15,852 nucleotides of DNA from Sphingomonas sp. (GTDB lineage: Bacteria > Pseudomonadota > Alphaproteobacteria > Sphingomonadales > Sphingomonadaceae). This document shows positions 1-7,138 of the stretch, piece by piece. Position 1 is the stretch's first letter, and each line of letters starts with the position of its first letter. The notes beneath the pieces were generated by a model. The model did no database searches. It saw only the letters and a list, made by a program, of their open reading frames with translations, and was not told the origin of the DNA. The stretch is from NCBI GenBank assembly GCA_003248865.1, contig QFPK01000036.1, forward strand, positions 1 through 15,852, read 5' to 3'. Made by a program: the position numbers and the translations under genes.

Positions 1-354
1 CGTCACCCGCACCAGGCCGAAGACATTGGTGTCATAGGTTTCGCGCATGTTCGCCGCCGACGTCTCGATCGTCGGCACGCGCCGCAACATGCCGGCATTA
101 TTGACCAATATGTCGATCCGGCCATGCTCGGCCTCGATCTGAGCGGCGGCCGCGATCACGCTGGCGTCGCTGGTGACGTCGATGAGGATCGACTGGACGT
201 CGATCCCCTCGGCGCGCAGCTCCGCCGCCGCCTCTGCGCCGCGCCCGGCATCGCGGCTGCCGAGCAGCATCGTCATGCCGGCCTGGCCGAGTTGGCGCAC
301 CACTTCCTTGCCCAGTCCCTTGTTGGCGCCAGTGACGAACGCGATCCGGCTCAT
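1..354 (-). CDS. Short-chain dehydrogenase/reductase, N-terminal part (runs off the left edge)
   Basis: NAD(P)-dependent oxidoreductase of the classical SDR family; substrate unknown. 118 codons are visible. The start MSRIAFVTGANKGLGKEV contains the TGxxxGxG cofactor-binding motif (residues 8-15, TGANKGLG). The NNAG motif follows at about residues 87-90, and the TNVFG segment that normally precedes the catalytic Ser-Tyr-Lys region is near the edge. The catalytic residues lie outside the window. The ATG overlaps the TGA of the upstream aldehyde dehydrogenase (ATGA overlap), so the two are almost certainly co-transcribed and translationally coupled. A reductase paired with an aldehyde dehydrogenase suggests stepwise alcohol/carbonyl conversion, which is inference. 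The fold is certain; the function is not. Confidence 0.9.
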   Translation of the reverse strand, partial: MSRIAFVTGANKGLGKEVVRQLGQAGMTMLLGSRDAGRGAEAAAELRAEGIDVQSILIDVTSDASVIAAAAQIEAEHGRIDILVNNAGMLRRVPTIETSAANMRETYDTNVFGLVRVT

Positions 355-1766
355 GCCAGCACCGTGCGCGGTTCGAGGAAGGCGTCGAGGCCGAAGCTGC
401 CAAATTCGCGGCCGATGCCTGACTGTTTGACCCCGCCAAAGGGAGCAAGCGGTTCATGTGCCGCGCCGTTGATGACGACCCGGCCGGAATCCAGCTGTCG
501 TGCCACGCGCTTCAGCCGGTCGGGGTCTGTGCCCAGCAGATAATTTTGCAGGCCATAATCGCTATCGTTGGCGATCCGGATAGCATCCGCTTCGTCCTGA
601 TAGGCGATGATCGACAGCACCGGGCCGAATATCTCCTCGCGCGCGATACGCATGTGATTGTCGACATCGGTGAACAAGGTTGGCCGCACGAACCAGCCGC
701 GATCCAGATGCGCAGGACGCCCTTCGCCGCCCGCCAGCAGGGTTGCGCCCTCCGCCTGGCCGAGTCGGATATAGGTTTGTACCCGGTCCCATTGCCTTTG
801 GCTGACCATCGGGCCGATGCGCGATGCCGGGTCGCTGGCTGGACCGACCGGCCAATGTGCCAGCGCGGCAATCAGGCGATCCTGGAACGCAGCCTTCAAG
901 CCCGCAGGGACCAGGATGCGGGTGCCGGCAATGCAGGCCTGGCCGCTGTTGATGAAGCCGCTTATTAGGGCCTGGATCGCCGCCGCATCGAGATCGGCAT
1001 CGTCGAGGATGATCTGTGCGCCCTTGCCGCCCAGTTCGAGCGTGACGCGGGCCATCCGTTCGGCGGCGGCATGCAGGATCGCCCGACCAGTGCCGGTCGA
1101 TCCGGTGAAACTGATCTTCGCAATGTCGCGATGCGTTGTGAGTGCCGCGCCTGCGACCGCGCCCGATCCGTTGACGATGTTGAGCGCGCCGGCCGGCAGG
1201 TCGGCCCGATCGAGTGCCTGCAGCAGCACATGGGTTTGGAGCGCGCTCATCTCGGATGGCTTGATGACGATCGACGTGCCCGCTGCGATGGCGGTGGCCA
1301 GCTTGGCGCAGATGAAGCCGAAATTGCTGTTCCACGGCGTGATCGCCGCAGCGACGCCAATCGGGCGCATCTCGACCTCCGCCGCCCCGATCCGGCGCTG
1401 CCAGGCATAGCTTTCCAACACATTGGCCATGTCGAGGAAGACCGAGCCTGCCCGCCGCGCGCTATAGTCGATGAAGTAAGCCGGGGCGCCATATTCCTGG
1501 CCCATTGCGGATGCCATCGCATCGCCATGGGCGGCGACCACATCGGCCAGGCGTCGCAGCATCGCGATGCGTTCGGGCACCGTGCTGTGGGCCATCACGG
1601 GAAAGGCCCGCTTCGCCGCTGCCACTGCGGCATCCACATCCGCCGCACTGGACAGGCGGACAATGCCGATCTGCTCTTCCGTGGCCGGATTGAACAAGGG
1701 CGCCTGTTCATCGCCCGAAACGGGCTGGAACCGGCCGTCGATATAGTTTTCGCTGATCATCTGCAT
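351..1766 (-). CDS. NAD(P)-dependent aldehyde dehydrogenase
   Basis: Oxidises an aldehyde to the carboxylic acid; cytoplasmic. At 471 aa it is full length for the ALDH superfamily. Visible motifs are PWN at 144-146 (oxyanion Asn), the cofactor-loop KPSE at 169-172, FTGS at 220-223, the general-base Glu244 in LELGGKGAQ, the catalytic Cys278 in SGQACIAGTR, and EEIFGPV at about 377-383. The chosen ATG has an SD-like GGAGGC about 10 nt upstream; a second ATG lies two codons further in. The gene is first in an operon with the SDR, whose ATG overlaps its stop, and is divergent from LysR-1, its likely regulator. Substrate specificity (aryl, aliphatic or lactaldehyde-type) cannot be told from the motifs alone. 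Confidence 0.95.
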   Translation of the reverse strand: MQMISENYIDGRFQPVSGDEQAPLFNPATEEQIGIVRLSSAADVDAAVAAAKRAFPVMAHSTVPERIAMLRRLADVVAAHGDAMASAMGQEYGAPAYFIDYSARRAGSVFLDMANVLESYAWQRRIGAAEVEMRPIGVAAAITPWNSNFGFICAKLATAIAAGTSIVIKPSEMSALQTHVLLQALDRADLPAGALNIVNGSGAVAGAALTTHRDIAKISFTGSTGTGRAILHAAAERMARVTLELGGKGAQIILDDADLDAAAIQALISGFINSGQACIAGTRILVPAGLKAAFQDRLIAALAHWPVGPASDPASRIGPMVSQRQWDRVQTYIRLGQAEGATLLAGGEGRPAHLDRGWFVRPTLFTDVDNHMRIAREEIFGPVLSIIAYQDEADAIRIANDSDYGLQNYLLGTDPDRLKRVARQLDSGRVVINGAAHEPLAPFGGVKQSGIGREFGSFGLDAFLEPRTVLA

Positions 1767-1819
1767 GGCGTGAAGCCTCCATTATGCATCTGCGCCATAT
1801 GTGGACCCGCGCCGCCGAT

Positions 1820-1856
1820 CTGATAAGAAGGACAATATCGCACAGACTGATAAGAA
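1820..1856. promoter_or_regulatory. Candidate LysR operator in the ALDH/LysR-1 divergent promoter
   Basis: The 100-nt region between the divergent ALDH and LysR-1 starts holds two exact direct copies of CTGATAAGAA (1820-1829 and 1847-1856), 27 nt apart. The first copy also begins an interrupted dyad, GATA-N10-TATC (1822-1839). LysR-type regulators usually bind paired sites in such divergent regions, so this is a plausible operator. That is inference from position and symmetry only. Confidence 0.35.
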
Positions 1857-1866
1857 ATTTCGCGCA

Positions 1867-2790
1867 ATGATGCCTAGCGTCGCGGAGATGGAGGCGGTGC
1901 TGGCGGTCGCCCGGCACGGCGGCTTTCGGGCGGCAGCGCGCGATCTGCGCCTGTCTTCCTCCGCGCTTAGCCATGCGGTCGCCGCGCTGGAGGAAAGGCT
2001 GGCGGTGCGCCTGTTCAACCGGACGACGCGCAGCGTGGTGCTGACCGCTGCGGGTGAGCAGTTCGTGGCCGGTATCGGACCGGCATTGCAGGCGATCAGC
2101 CAGACCGTCGATGATCTGGGCGCTAATGCCAGCGAACCGTCCGGCACGCTGCGGATCAATACTTCGCCCGGCGCAGCCCGCATGATGCTGCAACCGATCA
2201 TCCTCGAATATGGCCGCCGCTATCCGCAGGTCATGGTCGAAATCGTGACCGAAAGCGCGTTGGTCGACATTACCGGCCAGGGCTTCGACGCGGGCGCGCG
2301 GCTGGCCGATGCGATCCCGCCCGACATGATTGCCGTGCCGATCTTTCCGCAACTGCGGATGATAGTCATCGGCGCACCGGCCTATCTGGCTGGGCGTCGT
2401 GCCCCGATCGTGCCAGCCGATCTGCTGGACCATCGCTGCATTGGCATGCGGCTATCCAGCGGGCGCCTCTATCGCTGGGAGTTCGAGCGGCATGGCGAGG
2501 CCATGCTGATCGACGCGCCAGGTAATCTCGTCCTCGACGCGACCGACCTGATCCTGGAGGCGGCCCTCAATGGAGCTGGGCTGGCCTATGTCGAGGAACG
2601 CGGCGCGCTACCCCATATCGCGGCCGGGCGACTGGTCCCGCTGCTCGACGAATGGACGCCGCCCTTTGCCGGCCTGTCGCTCTATTTTGCCGGGCGGCGC
2701 CATATTCCGCGCAAGTTGCAGGCACTGATCGACCTGATCCGCGAGGGGCATAAGCGAGGCGAAGATCTGACCAGCGTCATTCTGCGTTGA
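1867..2790 (+). CDS. LysR-type transcriptional regulator (LysR-1)
   Basis: DNA-binding regulator, 307 aa from this start. The N-terminal winged helix-turn-helix covers about residues 5-63 (FRAAARDLRLSSSALSHAV, then RLFNRTTRSVVLTAAGE). It is followed by a CrgA-like effector-binding domain containing a DAGARL segment and a C-terminal LDHRCIGMR/GLAYVEE pattern. The frame is open upstream to a GTG at 1801, but those 22 codons fall over the promoter repeats and are not LysR-like. The ATG at 1867 (or 1870) gives the usual family length. It is divergent from ALDH-SDR, the classic layout of a LysR gene and its target. It resembles LysR-3 (7139-8032) in the effector domain. The inducer is unknown. Confidence 0.93.
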   Translation: MMPSVAEMEAVLAVARHGGFRAAARDLRLSSSALSHAVAALEERLAVRLFNRTTRSVVLTAAGEQFVAGIGPALQAISQTVDDLGANASEPSGTLRINTSPGAARMMLQPIILEYGRRYPQVMVEIVTESALVDITGQGFDAGARLADAIPPDMIAVPIFPQLRMIVIGAPAYLAGRRAPIVPADLLDHRCIGMRLSSGRLYRWEFERHGEAMLIDAPGNLVLDATDLILEAALNGAGLAYVEERGALPHIAAGRLVPLLDEWTPPFAGLSLYFAGRRHIPRKLQALIDLIREGHKRGEDLTSVILR

Positions 2791-2867
2791 AGGGGCAACA
2801 GGAAGCTATCGTTGGCACAGTAAGCGAGAAGACGGCTTACGTCTGATGCATTCTTTCCGTCGTCTGG

Positions 2868-2886
2868 TTCCCGCACCGTGCGGGAA
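2868..2886. terminator. Perfect 9-bp inverted repeat downstream of LysR-1
   Basis: TTCCCGCAC-C-GTGCGGGAA is a perfect 9+1+9 palindrome, 78 nt after the LysR-1 stop. A one-base centre is too tight for a normal RNA loop, so the real stem would be shorter. There is no U-tract on either strand. It could be a terminator stem or a protein-binding palindrome. Confidence 0.35.
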
Positions 2887-2948
2887 AAGGGGGCGGTCGG
2901 CACTGAGATGATTTAAATTGCTGCCGGAGCGACCGACGAGGGGGCGAA

Positions 2949-2987
2949 ATCAACGCTCAGCAATATGCGTTACGGCTGGGCGTTGAT
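2949..2987. terminator. Stem-loop between convergent LysR-1 and SDR-2, possible bidirectional terminator
   Basis: The arms ATCAACGCTCAGC (2949-2961) and GCTGGGCGTTGAT (2975-2987) pair at 12 of 13 positions around a 13-nt loop. The site lies 34 nt beyond the SDR-2 stop and between two convergent genes. No U-tract follows on either strand. Confidence 0.45.
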
Positions 2988-3021
2988 CTCAGGATCGCGG
3001 AGTTGATCCGGCAATCCGCAG

Positions 3022-3795
3022 TTACTTCGTCGTATAACCGCCGTTGACCAGGATGGTCTGGCCGGTCATCCACCACCCGTCCGAGACCATGAAGCGGATA
3101 TAGGGGACGATGTCCTCGATATCGGTAAGGCCAGTCTTCGAGAAGCCGGACAGGGCCGCCGCCGTCTTGTGGTAGGCGACAGCTTCGGCGCCCTCGGCCG
3201 GATAGAAGAAGGGCGTATCCATCGGGCCGGGACCGATCGCGGTGACCGAAATGCCCCGTTGGCCAAACTCCTTGGACGCTGCACGGGTGAAATGCTCAAC
3301 CGGCGCCTTGGTGCCTGCATAGGCGGCATAGAAGGGTGTATAGGCGCCCAGCAAAGAGGTCACGACGGTCAGAATCTTGCCATTGTCGTTGAGTTGCTTG
3401 CCGGCTTCCTTGAGGAAGAAGAAGGCCGTCTTGGAATTGACTGCGGTCATCGCATCATATTCGTCTTCCGAAATCTCGAGCATGGGCTTCTTGAGCACTT
3501 TGCCGACCGTGTTGATCGCGATGTCGATGCTGCCCATTGCTGCCTTCGCTTCAGCGAATAGCAACTCGACGGCTGCTGCGGTGGTCAGGTCGGCCTGGAA
3601 GGCATAGGTTTCGGCGCCAGCCGCCCGGATTGCAGCCACGGTTTTTTCCGCATCGGTCACCGCAGCAGCGCTATTGTAATGGATGCTGACCGCCTTGGCG
3701 CCTTGGTGCGCGAGATCCGTCGCGATCAGCGCGCCCAAATTCTTCGCGCCGCCGGCGATCAGGATGGTTTTGCCTTCAATGCTGTGCTTGGTCAT
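3022..3795 (-). CDS. Short-chain dehydrogenase/reductase (SDR-2)
   Basis: NAD(P)-dependent oxidoreductase, 257 aa, the normal length for classical SDRs. The cofactor loop reads AGGAKNLG (14-21), with Asn in place of the second glycine of TGxxxGxG. The NNAG position reads NTVG (95-98). The active site is Ser147 (in VVTSLLG) and Tyr159/Lys163 in the YAGTK motif. The C-terminus ends WWMTGQTILVNGGYTTK, the usual SDR tail in which the Gly-rich segment closes the fold. It is divergent from LysR-2, separated by a palindrome-containing promoter, so it is probably the LysR-2 target. Substrate unknown. The altered glycine motif is seen in other SDR branches and does not suggest inactivity. Confidence 0.93.
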   Translation of the reverse strand: MTKHSIEGKTILIAGGAKNLGALIATDLAHQGAKAVSIHYNSAAAVTDAEKTVAAIRAAGAETYAFQADLTTAAAVELLFAEAKAAMGSIDIAINTVGKVLKKPMLEISEDEYDAMTAVNSKTAFFFLKEAGKQLNDNGKILTVVTSLLGAYTPFYAAYAGTKAPVEHFTRAASKEFGQRGISVTAIGPGPMDTPFFYPAEGAEAVAYHKTAAALSGFSKTGLTDIEDIVPYIRFMVSDGWWMTGQTILVNGGYTTK

Positions 3796-3882
3796 GCGCT
3801 GAACTCCCGCAGATCATGGAGCCGCATCCGACTCCATCAGTGGAAGAGTACAATCCAAATTGTTGGCATAAAGCCGATCATT

Positions 3883-3899
3883 CTGACATCAGATGTCAG
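3883..3899. promoter_or_regulatory. Perfect palindrome, candidate LysR-2 operator
   Basis: CTGACATC-A-GATGTCAG is a perfect 8+1+8 inverted repeat in the SDR-2/LysR-2 divergent region. It ends 24 nt before the proposed TTG start of LysR-2 and lies 87 nt upstream of the SDR-2 start. That position suits autorepression of LysR-2 and control of SDR-2. The role is inferred from symmetry and position. Confidence 0.5.
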
Positions 3900-3923
3900 A
3901 TTTGGCGAACAATGGAGGGTGGA

Positions 3924-4823
3924 TTGGACCGCGTCGATCTGTTCAGAACCTTCGCGCGCGTCGTGGAATGTGCCAGCTTCACGCGCGCAGCGGATCTGCT
4001 CGGGATGCCGAGATCCTCTGTGTCTGCTGCGATCCAGGATCTGGAGATGCGGATGGGAAGCCGCCTGTTGCATCGGACGACCCGCCGGGTCACGCCGACA
4101 CAGGATGGGCTGGTCTTTCATGCGCGCTGCCTCCGGGTCATTGCCGAGGTCGAGGAGATGGAGGGGCTGTTTCGCGAGACGGCATCGGGGCCTGCCGGGA
4201 TGCTGCGCGTCGATGTTCCTGGACGGATCGGGCGCCTCATAGTGGCTCCCGCTCTGCCAGATTTCTTTGCCCGTTATCCCAGTATCGAATTGCGGCTCGG
4301 CGTCACGGATCGCGCCGTGAACCTTGTGGAGGAGAGTATCGACTGCGTTCTGCGCGTCGGACCACTGGCAGATTCGCGGTTGATCGGCCGGTCGATCGGC
4401 AATCTACCACTGATCAACGTCGCAAGCCCCGGCTACCTCGCAACATATGGGATCCCCAAAGCGCCGTGCGACCTCGCTGCGCATCGGGCGGTGCAATATG
4501 CTTCGCCCTCGACAGGGCGTGTCGAGGATTGGGAGTGGGTGGAGAATGGGGCACTCAGAACCTGCACGATGACCGGCAACGTCATCGTCAACAGCGCGGA
4601 AGCCTATATCGCCTGTTGCCTCGCCGGCCTCGGATTGATTCAGATCCCTGCCTATGATGTGAAGGCGCATCTTGGGGCGGGAGAATTAATTGAAGTCATG
4701 CCGGCCCATCGCGCTGAACCCATGGCTATGACGTTGCTCTATCCCCATCGCCAGCATCTTTCGCGACGGCTGACAGTGTTTGCTGACTGGCTTGAAGAGT
4801 TGCTGTCTCGAGAAGTCAAATAA
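3924..4823 (+). CDS. LysR-type transcriptional regulator (LysR-2)
   Basis: DNA-binding regulator, 299 aa with the proposed TTG start. The TTG is preceded by GGAGGG at 3914-3919 and gives the family-typical beginning MDRVDLFRTFARVVECASF. An in-frame ATG lies 12 nt upstream at 3912 and would place the ribosome site inside the gene; a still longer frame from 3816 reads through the promoter palindrome and is unlikely. The HTH is at about 18-55 (FTRAADLLGMPRSSVSAAI, then RLLHRTTRRVTPTQDG). The CrgA-like effector domain follows, with a VNLVEESIDCVLRVG segment and a C-terminal LYPHRQHLSRRL motif. It is divergent from SDR-2 and is its likely regulator. Inducer unknown. Confidence 0.92.
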   Translation: MDRVDLFRTFARVVECASFTRAADLLGMPRSSVSAAIQDLEMRMGSRLLHRTTRRVTPTQDGLVFHARCLRVIAEVEEMEGLFRETASGPAGMLRVDVPGRIGRLIVAPALPDFFARYPSIELRLGVTDRAVNLVEESIDCVLRVGPLADSRLIGRSIGNLPLINVASPGYLATYGIPKAPCDLAAHRAVQYASPSTGRVEDWEWVENGALRTCTMTGNVIVNSAEAYIACCLAGLGLIQIPAYDVKAHLGAGELIEVMPAHRAEPMAMTLLYPHRQHLSRRLTVFADWLEELLSREVK

Positions 4824-5025
4824 CTGCGCCATGCTGAGATGAGCCGTCAAAAAACTTGGACATATGGTTGGAGGGAAGCGGGCAATCACCAATTGGGAAC
4901 AAGGTTGGGCCGACTGAATGGCCGCATTGGGGCGGTTGTACCAGGGAAATCAGAGACTTTCGACTGTGCGTACTGAAAAGGGCCAAGCTGTCGTATTCAA
5001 ACAAGATGGCCGTCATTTGTAAGAA

Positions 5026-5065
5026 GGTTGGGTACGGCTTTGCTCGCGCAAAACCATACCCAACC
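5026..5065 (-). terminator. Strong stem-loop immediately after hydrolase-1
   Basis: The arms GGTTGGGTACGGCTTTGC (5026-5043) and GCAAAACCATACCCAACC (5048-5065) pair over 18 positions with two non-Watson-Crick pairs and a 4-nt loop (TCGC). It begins 3 nt beyond the hydrolase-1 stop. In the - direction no clear U-run follows, only TTCTT. It may also end read-through from LysR-2. The rest of 4824-5025 shows no recognisable gene. Confidence 0.65.
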
Positions 5066-5068
5066 GCT

Positions 5069-6031
5069 TTAGGCGGCCGCCTTCGTTTCGCGCGAAACCT
5101 CGGTCTCACCGAGATGTTGCTTGAGGAATGGAATAACGCGGTCCAGCGCGATAGCAGTCGGTTCTGGCTTGTCGTAAAGATCGTAATGTGACCAGCCTTC
5201 GGCGACCACCAGTTCCTTGTCCTTCGATGCAGCGCGACCATAGATTTCCATGCCATCGCGATAGGCGCCGAAGCCGCCAGGCTTGTCGCCAAACACCACC
5301 ATCATAGGTTGCGTCAGCAGCGTTTCGGCGAAGGCAAAGGCGTCCCAGGCAATGGCGGGTGCGGCGTGAGAAACCAGCATTCGTGTTCCCGATCCCCCTG
5401 CCGGGCAGCGATTACGGTAATAGTCGGTCGCCTCCAATACATCGATGTCGGTGATACCGGCGGCTTTGCCCGCTTCCACGCTTGCGGGCAGGAAAATGTT
5501 GATCTGTTCGTCGCCCCCGGCATTCTCGGCGCTGCGCTGTGTGGCCATACCCTCGAGTGCTCCAACAGGATCAAAATTGCTGAAGCCTTCGCGCATCAGC
5601 CGCCCGAAGTTCACGCCGGTTATGCTGACTAGCGCCTTGATCCGCTTGTCGATGATCGCTGCCTTGATTGAATAGCCGCCGCCACCGCAAATCCCGAGGA
5701 TGCCGATCCGCACGGGGGCCACATAAGGAAGGGACTGCGCGTAATCGATAACATCGCGATAGTCCTTTACGCGTTGCTCGGGATCTTCGATCCAGCGAGG
5801 GCTGCCGCCGCTACCGCCTTGGAAGCTGGCGTCGGGCACGATGACGAGGAATCCAGCTTGCGCGAGCGCCGCGCCATAGACGTTGCCGGCGGTCTGCTCC
5901 TTGCAGCTACCGATGGGATGGTTCGAAACTACCGTCGCATAGCGTTTGCTGGCGTCGAAATCCGGCGGAAAGTGAATGTTGGCGGCTATGTCCCAATACA
6001 TTCCGGCATTGCGGATGTTGACGGTTTCCAT
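5069..6031 (-). CDS. Alpha/beta hydrolase with cysteine nucleophile (YcjY-like), hydrolase-1
   Basis: Predicted cytoplasmic hydrolase, 320 aa, of the YcjY/dienelactone-hydrolase-like branch of alpha/beta hydrolases. The nucleophile elbow is GICGG (113-117), so Cys115 replaces the usual Ser. The acid is probably Asp249 in VVFGDKPGG, and the catalytic His is His282 in EGWSHYDLYD. An oxyanion-region segment SNHPIGSCKEQTAG lies near residues 36-49. The ATG has a purine-rich GAAGGAAG about 7 nt upstream. It lies 62 nt downstream of paralogue hydrolase-2 in the same orientation, so it is the second gene of an operon controlled from the LysR-3 divergent promoter. Lactone, ester or thioester substrates are all possible. 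Confidence 0.88.
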   Translation of the reverse strand: METVNIRNAGMYWDIAANIHFPPDFDASKRYATVVSNHPIGSCKEQTAGNVYGAALAQAGFLVIVPDASFQGGSGGSPRWIEDPEQRVKDYRDVIDYAQSLPYVAPVRIGILGICGGGGYSIKAAIIDKRIKALVSITGVNFGRLMREGFSNFDPVGALEGMATQRSAENAGGDEQINIFLPASVEAGKAAGITDIDVLEATDYYRNRCPAGGSGTRMLVSHAAPAIAWDAFAFAETLLTQPMMVVFGDKPGGFGAYRDGMEIYGRAASKDKELVVAEGWSHYDLYDKPEPTAIALDRVIPFLKQHLGETEVSRETKAAA

Positions 6032-6051
6032 GAGTACTTCCTTCGGGTGCT

Positions 6052-6082
6052 TGGCATCGGGACCGCAGGAGTCCCGATGCCA
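6052..6082 (-). terminator. Perfect 12-bp hairpin between the two hydrolase genes
   Basis: The arms TGGCATCGGGAC (6052-6063) and GTCCCGATGCCA (6071-6082) are perfectly complementary around a 7-nt loop. The hairpin starts 11 nt after the hydrolase-2 stop and fills the intergenic gap before the hydrolase-1 ribosome site. It has no U-tract. It could be a partial terminator or an mRNA 3'-end stabiliser that lowers expression of the second gene relative to the first. Confidence 0.6.
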
Positions 6083-6093
6083 CGTGGACTGCG

Positions 6094-7041
6094 TTACTCG
6101 GCGGCCTCGGCAACTGACGTTTTTGCGGACAGTTTGTTCGTGAAGAATGGCGCCAGAACCGAAACGGCCTCGTTGACGAACTTCTGCCCATCATAAAGGT
6201 CCATGTGATTGGCCCCTTCGACGACATGGAAGGCCTTGTCGGTACTGGCCGCGCGGTCGAACAGGTCGTCGCTCATCCATTTGCTGCCGGCAACACTCCC
6301 CGCAACGATCTGAATGGGCTGGGTCAGATAGACGTCGGCCATGTGATAGGCATCGTAAGTGATGATCTGGTTCAGGCTGCGCAGCGTGGCAAAACCAGGG
6401 GCAGTCGGCCAGGCGGCGCGGGGCGTGTGATAATATTCCCAGGCCTGGCGCAGTTCCTCGTTCGGCGCATCTTCTTCCTTGAGAGGCGCGAGCGGCATGG
6501 TGGCGATCTCGGCACCGCTGGCGTCGGACGTCCGGGCATTCGATCCGGCCTCGACATAGGGCAGGGCGTCGATCGACTTGACGTTGTTTTCCCAACCATT
6601 GCGGAACATCGACCCGATGTTCACGGCGCTGACCGTACCGATGGCCTTGATCCGGCGGTCCTGGATCGCGGCGTTGGCGGTATAGCCCGCGCCAGCGCAA
6701 ATCCCCATCGCGCCGATGCGATCCTTGTCCACATAGGGCAGGGTGGTGAGATGATCGATCACCGCGCTGACATCCTCAGTGCGAATGTATGGATTTTCGA
6801 GCTGGCGCGGCGCGCCGCCGCTCTCGCCCTGATAGGAGGCGTCATAGGCGATGGCGATAAAGCCCTGTTCGGCGAGCTTCCGGGCATAGGTGCCGGCGGT
6901 CTGTTCCTTCACGCCGCCGCCGGGATGGGACACGACGATGGCAGGATAGCTACCGTTTTCGTCGAAACCTTCGGGGTAATGGATCACGGCCGACATGCTG
7001 ATCGTGGCATTGTTCGAATTGGCGAAGCTGATCTTGCCCAT
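6094..7041 (-). CDS. Alpha/beta hydrolase with cysteine nucleophile (YcjY-like), hydrolase-2
   Basis: Predicted hydrolase, 315 aa, and a clear paralogue of hydrolase-1: they share KEQTAG, the DAS(F/Y)QG(G/E)SGG(S/A)PR segment, LPYV..(V/D)RIG and the GIC elbow. The nucleophile is Cys115 in GICAGAGY and the His is His279 in EGANHMDLYD. At the position where hydrolase-1 has Asp249, this protein has Ser249 (VAGSVAGSK), so its catalytic acid is unassigned. The ATG at 7041 was chosen because it has AAAGGAG about 10 nt upstream and opens the conserved fold. The frame stays open to 7521, but that part lies antisense to LysR-3 and does not resemble a hydrolase. It is the first gene of the pair and divergent from LysR-3. 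Confidence 0.9.
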   Translation of the reverse strand: MGKISFANSNNATISMSAVIHYPEGFDENGSYPAIVVSHPGGGVKEQTAGTYARKLAEQGFIAIAYDASYQGESGGAPRQLENPYIRTEDVSAVIDHLTTLPYVDKDRIGAMGICAGAGYTANAAIQDRRIKAIGTVSAVNIGSMFRNGWENNVKSIDALPYVEAGSNARTSDASGAEIATMPLAPLKEEDAPNEELRQAWEYYHTPRAAWPTAPGFATLRSLNQIITYDAYHMADVYLTQPIQIVAGSVAGSKWMSDDLFDRAASTDKAFHVVEGANHMDLYDGQKFVNEAVSVLAPFFTNKLSAKTSVAEAAE

Positions 7042-7121
7042 TGCGCGCACTCCTTTGCGTTGATGGACGTAATTTAAGGCGGTAGGATTATCTTGATTAG
7101 GCGGGGAATATTTCTTGGTCC

Positions 7122-7137
7122 TATCATTGAGGTGATA
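7122..7137. promoter_or_regulatory. Small dyad over the LysR-3 ribosome-binding site
   Basis: TATCA-N6-TGATA (7122-7126 and 7133-7137) overlaps the GAGGTGATAA region just before the LysR-3 ATG. It sits in the 97-nt divergent promoter shared with hydrolase-2. It could be an autoregulatory half-site pair or a short mRNA hairpin masking the ribosome site. Short and AT-rich, so chance is possible. Confidence 0.25.
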
Positions 7138-7138
7138 A

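Noticed and set aside
351..1823. Several + strand and alternative - strand frames across the aldehyde dehydrogenase gene
   Set aside because: They are low-complexity Arg/Ala-rich translations, shadows of the real gene with no motifs.
2949..2987. Possible integron attC site
   Set aside because: The arms end in GTTGATC rather than GTTRRRY, and there are no paired inner core sites or integron integrase nearby.
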